Below are positions 38,041 through 41,192 of a stretch of DNA of 41,192 nt, in pieces (within the stretch, counting starts at the first letter, position 1; each line of letters begins with the position of its first letter). Both the position numbers and the translations under genes were made by a program. The DNA is taken from assembly GCA_938015925.1 (NCBI GenBank), contig CALLVY010000271.1, positions 1-41,192 of the forward strand, written 5' to 3'. The notes beneath the pieces are model-generated. The model searched no databases, was not told where the DNA came from, and was given only the letters and a program-made list of their open reading frames with translations. This DNA is from an uncultured Saprospiraceae bacterium. Its GTDB lineage: Bacteria; Bacteroidota; Bacteroidia; Chitinophagales; Saprospiraceae.

Positions 38041-38790
38041 TTAGTGCCCCATAGTAGCTATTGCGACGCCAATCCCGATTATTATCGCAATAAATTTTTT
38101 CCAGGAAATTTTGTGATGATTGGAATCATCCACTTCAAAAAGAATGGTGGTAGCAATATGCAAAAAGGAACCGATGACAATTGCCACAATAACCTTGAGG
38201 TATTCTGGTTTTAAGACACCAATGCTGTATAAATAATCGGAAGTTGCAGCGCCTAGAGGAGACATTAAAGCAAAGAAAATCAGACAGGAAAACACAAACA
38301 CATTTCTAAACCCAGATAATAATAGCAATAAGACCAAGGCAAAAGCAGCTGGTGCTTTGTGTAGAATGATTCCGGCCAGTAAAGGATCTGAATCGTGTAC
38401 ATGTCCATGTACGGCTTGGTGAAATTCCTGATAATTGCCAAGTGGCATTCCCTCCATAAAAGCATGGATACAAAGCCCTAACATAATTTGCAAGGCAAAG
38501 CCAGGCTTGGCTTGTTGATGGGCATGAATATGACCATGTTCTACCCCACTACTTAGCTGCTCTAAAAACAATTGGACAAAAAATCCAGCCAGAATCCACA
38601 AGCCCACTTGCTCCTCTCCTCCTTTAAATACCGATGGCAATAAATGCAGAACGGTGATTCCCAAAATATAGGCTCCGCTAAAAGACAGAACCAAAGTCAA
38701 ATAGGCCGCACTCTGACGACGCAGATAGAAGGCTATCCCTCCACCTACAATCACTGAAATAAAAAGACTGAAATATTGCCAAAAAGACAT
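38041..38790 (-). CDS. ZIP-family divalent metal transporter
   Basis: 249 aa with about eight membrane helices. ZIP hallmarks are present: LCIHAFMEGMPLGNY (about 105-119) corresponds to the helix 4 'HN..DG' metal site, and GIILHKAPAAFALVL (about 140-154) to the helix 5 'HE.PHE.GD' site, here with Lys and Ala-Ala replacing some acids. The loop between helices 3 and 4 is His-rich (EHGHIHAHQQ), as is the loop HGHVHDSD, typical of zinc or iron handling. Substituted helix 5 residues may change metal choice. It stands alone; no metalloregulator is adjacent. Confidence 0.9.
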   Translation of the reverse strand: MSFWQYFSLFISVIVGGGIAFYLRRQSAAYLTLVLSFSGAYILGITVLHLLPSVFKGGEEQVGLWILAGFFVQLFLEQLSSGVEHGHIHAHQQAKPGFALQIMLGLCIHAFMEGMPLGNYQEFHQAVHGHVHDSDPLLAGIILHKAPAAFALVLLLLLSGFRNVFVFSCLIFFALMSPLGAATSDYLYSIGVLKPEYLKVIVAIVIGSFLHIATTILFEVDDSNHHKISWKKFIAIIIGIGVAIATMGH

Positions 38791-38928
38791 CTAGTGTATT
38801 ACTTTTTCCTGAAATAATAAGGAAGCGCTTATTCTATCTGCAAACCTCCTGCTTCTCTATAGTGCTAAAAAATGCCGAGCCAAATGGTATCGCTAAATAA
38901 TTGAATGCATTAGTTTTCAAAACCATAC

Positions 38929-39504
38929 TCACCCCCAACTCAGCTCCCTTTTCTTTAGATAAGACAAAAAAAGAAAGGCGACCAAGGTGCCAATTCCAAT
39001 TCCTAAAAGCGTCCCAAAAAGTACATCAAAAGGATAATGTACACCTACGTAGACCTGTCCATAAGCGATACTAGCAGCCCAAAGGAACAAAGGAATTCTT
39101 ATCCATTTAAAGGAAGTTCCCAAGGTCAAAATTATAAACAAAGCAACAGCAAAATGGTTGGTGGCATGAGAACTTGGAAAACTATACCCACTTCCACAAA
39201 CTACTCCCAAGTGATAATCTGGTTGAAAATTAGTCGAATGACAGGGGCGCAATCTTTTGACACTCTTTTTTATAATTTTGCTACTTACGGTATCTCCCAG
39301 AGTGATGCAAAGCATCAAAGCCAATAGCCAAATCCATCCTTTTTTGGGATAATTGATCAATACGAAGCTGATCAGGAACAGGTATAAAGGCCCCCAAAAG
39401 TATTTATTCCTCCAAATAGGCATCAATTGATCCAGCCAATCATTTTGCCAATCTACATTGATCAAATGAAAAAGCCATACATCTATTTGAACAAGATCCC
39501 CCAT
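38929..39504 (-). CDS. PAP2-family membrane phosphatase
   Basis: 191 aa from ATG 39504, which gives the usual start (MGDLVQIDVWLFHLIN). Six membrane helices carry the acid phosphatase motifs: K-x6-RP in IIKKSVKRLRPC, SFPSSHATNHF with the catalytic His, and YVGVHYPFDVLFG with the second His and Asp. The Arg expected five residues before that His is Gln here (AYGQVYVGVHYP), a variant I believe occurs in other Bacteroidota members. Such proteins dephosphorylate lipid pyrophosphates such as undecaprenyl-PP or phosphatidic acid. It is separate from the ZIP gene (138 bases). Confidence 0.9.
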   Translation of the reverse strand: MGDLVQIDVWLFHLINVDWQNDWLDQLMPIWRNKYFWGPLYLFLISFVLINYPKKGWIWLLALMLCITLGDTVSSKIIKKSVKRLRPCHSTNFQPDYHLGVVCGSGYSFPSSHATNHFAVALFIILTLGTSFKWIRIPLFLWAASIAYGQVYVGVHYPFDVLFGTLLGIGIGTLVAFLFLSYLKKRELSWG

Positions 39505-39790
39505 TCCTATAGTTTTCTTGAAGAAAAGCCACAAATATAGCTATCCTTAAAGAGGATTTCACCAGATGAAAGAATTCTTTTGATTAGGTGGTCAAAAAAA
39601 ATTATACCTACAAATACTCCTTTAAATTGACCATCTAACACAGATTAGGAATTAGAATCTCTCCCTTCCTCTATTTGAAAAAGTAAAACAGATAGATAAG
39701 CGATCCTTTCAAGGGTCATCCTAGGCAAAAAAATTAATTTTATTCCGACTTATTCAAGGGGAAATTAGTCTTTGCTCCCAATTATTTTCC

Positions 39791-39798
39791 TATTTTTG
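39791..39798 (+). promoter_or_regulatory. -7 box for the glmM transcript
   Basis: TATTTTTG matches TAnnTTTG exactly. TTTG at 39771-39774 is only 16 bases upstream, shorter than usual, so the -33 element is uncertain. The ATG of the upstream ORF follows 23 bases later. Confidence 0.45.
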
Positions 39799-39820
39799 CA
39801 TCTAGATCAGGATCAAAATT

Positions 39821-39934
39821 ATGGGATTGGTTTTAAAGCAGCTTATTTCTAATAAAAGCAGCAAAATTGCCTTTCACAGATCTGATTTCAACCAATTACA
39901 CGCATTTTTTTACCCATTTTTAAACGTCTTTTAA
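39821..39934 (+). CDS. possible 37-aa leader peptide upstream of glmM
   Basis: ATG 39821 opens 37 codons ending in TAA at 39932-39934, one base before the TTG start of glmM in another frame. The peptide begins MGLVLKQLISNKSSKIAFHR and is rich in Phe at its end (HAFFYPFLNVF). It lies directly behind a -7 box, so it would be the first frame read on the mRNA. Ribosomes finishing here are positioned to reinitiate at the weak TTG. Whether it is conserved is unknown; it may be chance. Confidence 0.35.
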   Translation: MGLVLKQLISNKSSKIAFHRSDFNQLHAFFYPFLNVF

Positions 39935-39935
39935 T

Positions 39936-41192
39936 TTGGCATTGATTAAATCAATTTCGGGAATCAGAGGTACCATTGGTGGTGCAGCAGGCGAAAATCT
40001 AACGCCTCAGGATATAGTGGAATGTACAGCAGCCTACGGTAGTTGGGTAAAAGAGACATCTGGAATCTCCAAAGTAATCATCGGTCGCGACGCTCGGGTG
40101 TCCGGCGAGATTGTTAACGGACTCGTTGTCAACACTTTGCGTGCGATGGGTATATCCATTATTGATCTAGGCCTTTCTACAACGCCGACGGTTGAAATGG
40201 CCGTGGCGATGGAAAAAGCAGGTGGAGGAATCATCTTAACCGCCAGCCATAATCCCAAGCAATGGAATGCGCTAAAACTTCTAAATCAAAAAGGAGAATT
40301 TATTTCTGCGGCAGATGGTAAAAATGTTTTAGACCGAATCGCAGCAGGAAATATCACCTATTCTACAGTAGATGACCTGGGGGCTTACGAAAAGAACGAC
40401 ACCTATATTCAAAAACACATCGACGCTATATTAGCGCTGGAGCTTTGCAAGCCAGAGCAGATCAAAGAGAGAAAGTTTAAAGTGGTCGTCGATTGTATTA
40501 ATTCTACCGGTTCTATTTCTATTGTCCCACTTATGGAACAACTAGGATGTGAAGTCATCGCTATCAATGATGATCTCAGTGGTTATTTTGCCCACAATCC
40601 AGAACCCCTTCCAGAAAACCTAAGCAAGCTTTCCAGTGCTGTTTTATTTCATAAAGCAGATCTAGGAATTGCAGTTGATCCAGATGTAGATCGCCTGGCT
40701 TTGGTTTGTGAAGATGGAGAAATGTTTGGAGAAGAATATACCTTGGTAGCTGTTTCTGACTATATTTTACAGCATAAAAAAGGAGCAACCGTTTCTAACC
40801 TCTCCTCTACTCGTGCGCTCAAAGATGTTACCCACAAACATGGTGGCGAATATTTTGCCTCAGCCGTAGGAGAAGTGAATGTGGTTACTAAAATGAAGGA
40901 AGTCAATGCCGTTATTGGTGGAGAAGGTAATGGAGGGATCATTTATCCAGAATTGCATTATGGACGGGATGCTTTGGTTGGTATTGTACTCTTAATGTCT
41001 TATTTGGTCAATTTCAAGAACTCTCTTTCTTTCTTGAGAAGACAATATCCTAATTATACCATTTCCAAAAATAAGATTCAATTTACCCCAGAAATCGACC
41101 TCGATAGGCTTTTTGCAGGCTTAAAAGAAAAATACAAAGGAGAACAACTCAATACGATAGATGGCCTAAAAATAGAATTTGAATCCGACTGG
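39936..41192 (+). CDS. glmM: phosphoglucosamine mutase GlmM (3' end outside the window)
   Basis: 419 codons are visible and the frame is still open at the window edge. No ATG fits: an in-frame TAA lies at 39921-39923, and TTG 39936 gives MALIKSISGIRGTIGG, the standard Bacteroidota start of this enzyme. The phosphoserine loop is TASHNPKQWNALK with Ser104, and the metal loop DPDVDRLA has Asp248, Asp250 and Asp252, close to the E. coli GlmM positions. GEGNGGIIYPELHYGRDAL is the sugar-binding loop. GlmM converts glucosamine-6-phosphate to glucosamine-1-phosphate for peptidoglycan and lipopolysaccharide. A phosphomannomutase-type substrate cannot be ruled out. The small upstream ORF may couple its translation. 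Confidence 0.92.
   Translation, partial: MALIKSISGIRGTIGGAAGENLTPQDIVECTAAYGSWVKETSGISKVIIGRDARVSGEIVNGLVVNTLRAMGISIIDLGLSTTPTVEMAVAMEKAGGGIILTASHNPKQWNALKLLNQKGEFISAADGKNVLDRIAAGNITYSTVDDLGAYEKNDTYIQKHIDAILALELCKPEQIKERKFKVVVDCINSTGSISIVPLMEQLGCEVIAINDDLSGYFAHNPEPLPENLSKLSSAVLFHKADLGIAVDPDVDRLALVCEDGEMFGEEYTLVAVSDYILQHKKGATVSNLSSTRALKDVTHKHGGEYFASAVGEVNVVTKMKEVNAVIGGEGNGGIIYPELHYGRDALVGIVLLMSYLVNFKNSLSFLRRQYPNYTISKNKIQFTPEIDLDRLFAGLKEKYKGEQLNTIDGLKIEFESDW

Larger units (their letters stand above)
39505..39935. other. divergent intergenic region between PAP2 and glmM
   Basis: The left 280 bases have no gene, repeat or hairpin I can support. The right end holds a TATTTTTG box and the small upstream ORF of glmM, listed separately. 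Confidence 0.5.

Overview
The window reads as chromosome of an AT-rich Bacteroidota bacterium, most likely of the Saprospiraceae/Lewinella type. Five large secreted proteins end in the 'xPNP ... G.Y...' beta-sandwich tail of type IX secretion (T9SS) cargo. Several promoters match the Bacteroidota pattern (TTG or TTTG, 19-21 bases, TAnnTTTG). Many families present (DUF6157, DUF1761, DUF4349, DUF6580/DUF5522, CtlX) are common in that phylum. No rRNA, tRNA, insertion sequence, prophage or CRISPR array was found. Species-level placement is inference.

Left part (1-6.6 kb): the 3' end of an unrecognised gene; a lipoprotein; a WG-repeat gene remnant; a protein with a GH19 (lysozyme/chitinase-like) core and no signal peptide; ada (alkylation repair methyltransferase/regulator) with its own promoter; a YafY-type WYL regulator; and a DUF6157-DUF1761 pair with overlapping start and stop, preceded by a palindrome the WYL regulator could bind.

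Middle (6.7-28.3 kb): mostly secreted and envelope genes. T9SS cargo comprises a leucine-rich-repeat-like protein, a vanadium-haloperoxidase-type protein with all vanadate ligands, a five-haem cytochrome c, an FG-GAP/UnbV protein and a PNGase F-like glycosidase with a discoidin domain. Between them lie an SPFH membrane protein, a secreted DRGH endonuclease, a coiled-coil plus OmpA pair, a DUF4287/DUF5655 protein, an AraC regulator and a DUF4349 lipoprotein. The 625-base gap at 13551-14176 holds a structured sequence resembling domain I of a group II intron, without reverse transcriptase or domain V.

Right part (28.3-41.2 kb): a GNAT acetyltransferase; a DUF6580 membrane protein with promoter and structured leader, followed by a DUF5522 Cys-rich miniprotein that can only start at TTG; a membrane TPR protein; CtlX amidinohydrolase; a lipoprotein plus coiled-coil pair; a block of dispersed palindromic repeats; an SDR oxidoreductase and its TetR regulator sharing an operator sequence; an ECF sigma/anti-sigma/beta-repeat operon ending in a strong terminator; a ZIP metal transporter; a PAP2 phosphatase; and the first 419 codons of glmM, which starts at TTG one base after the stop of a 37-codon upstream ORF.

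The best-supported regulatory inference is autoregulation by the TetR protein, because its operator covers the -33 element of its own promoter. The most unusual candidates are the surface-sorted multihaem cytochrome, the GH19-like protein with its lipoprotein and gene remnant, the group II-like RNA fragment, and the leader arrangements at DUF6580/DUF5522 and glmM.
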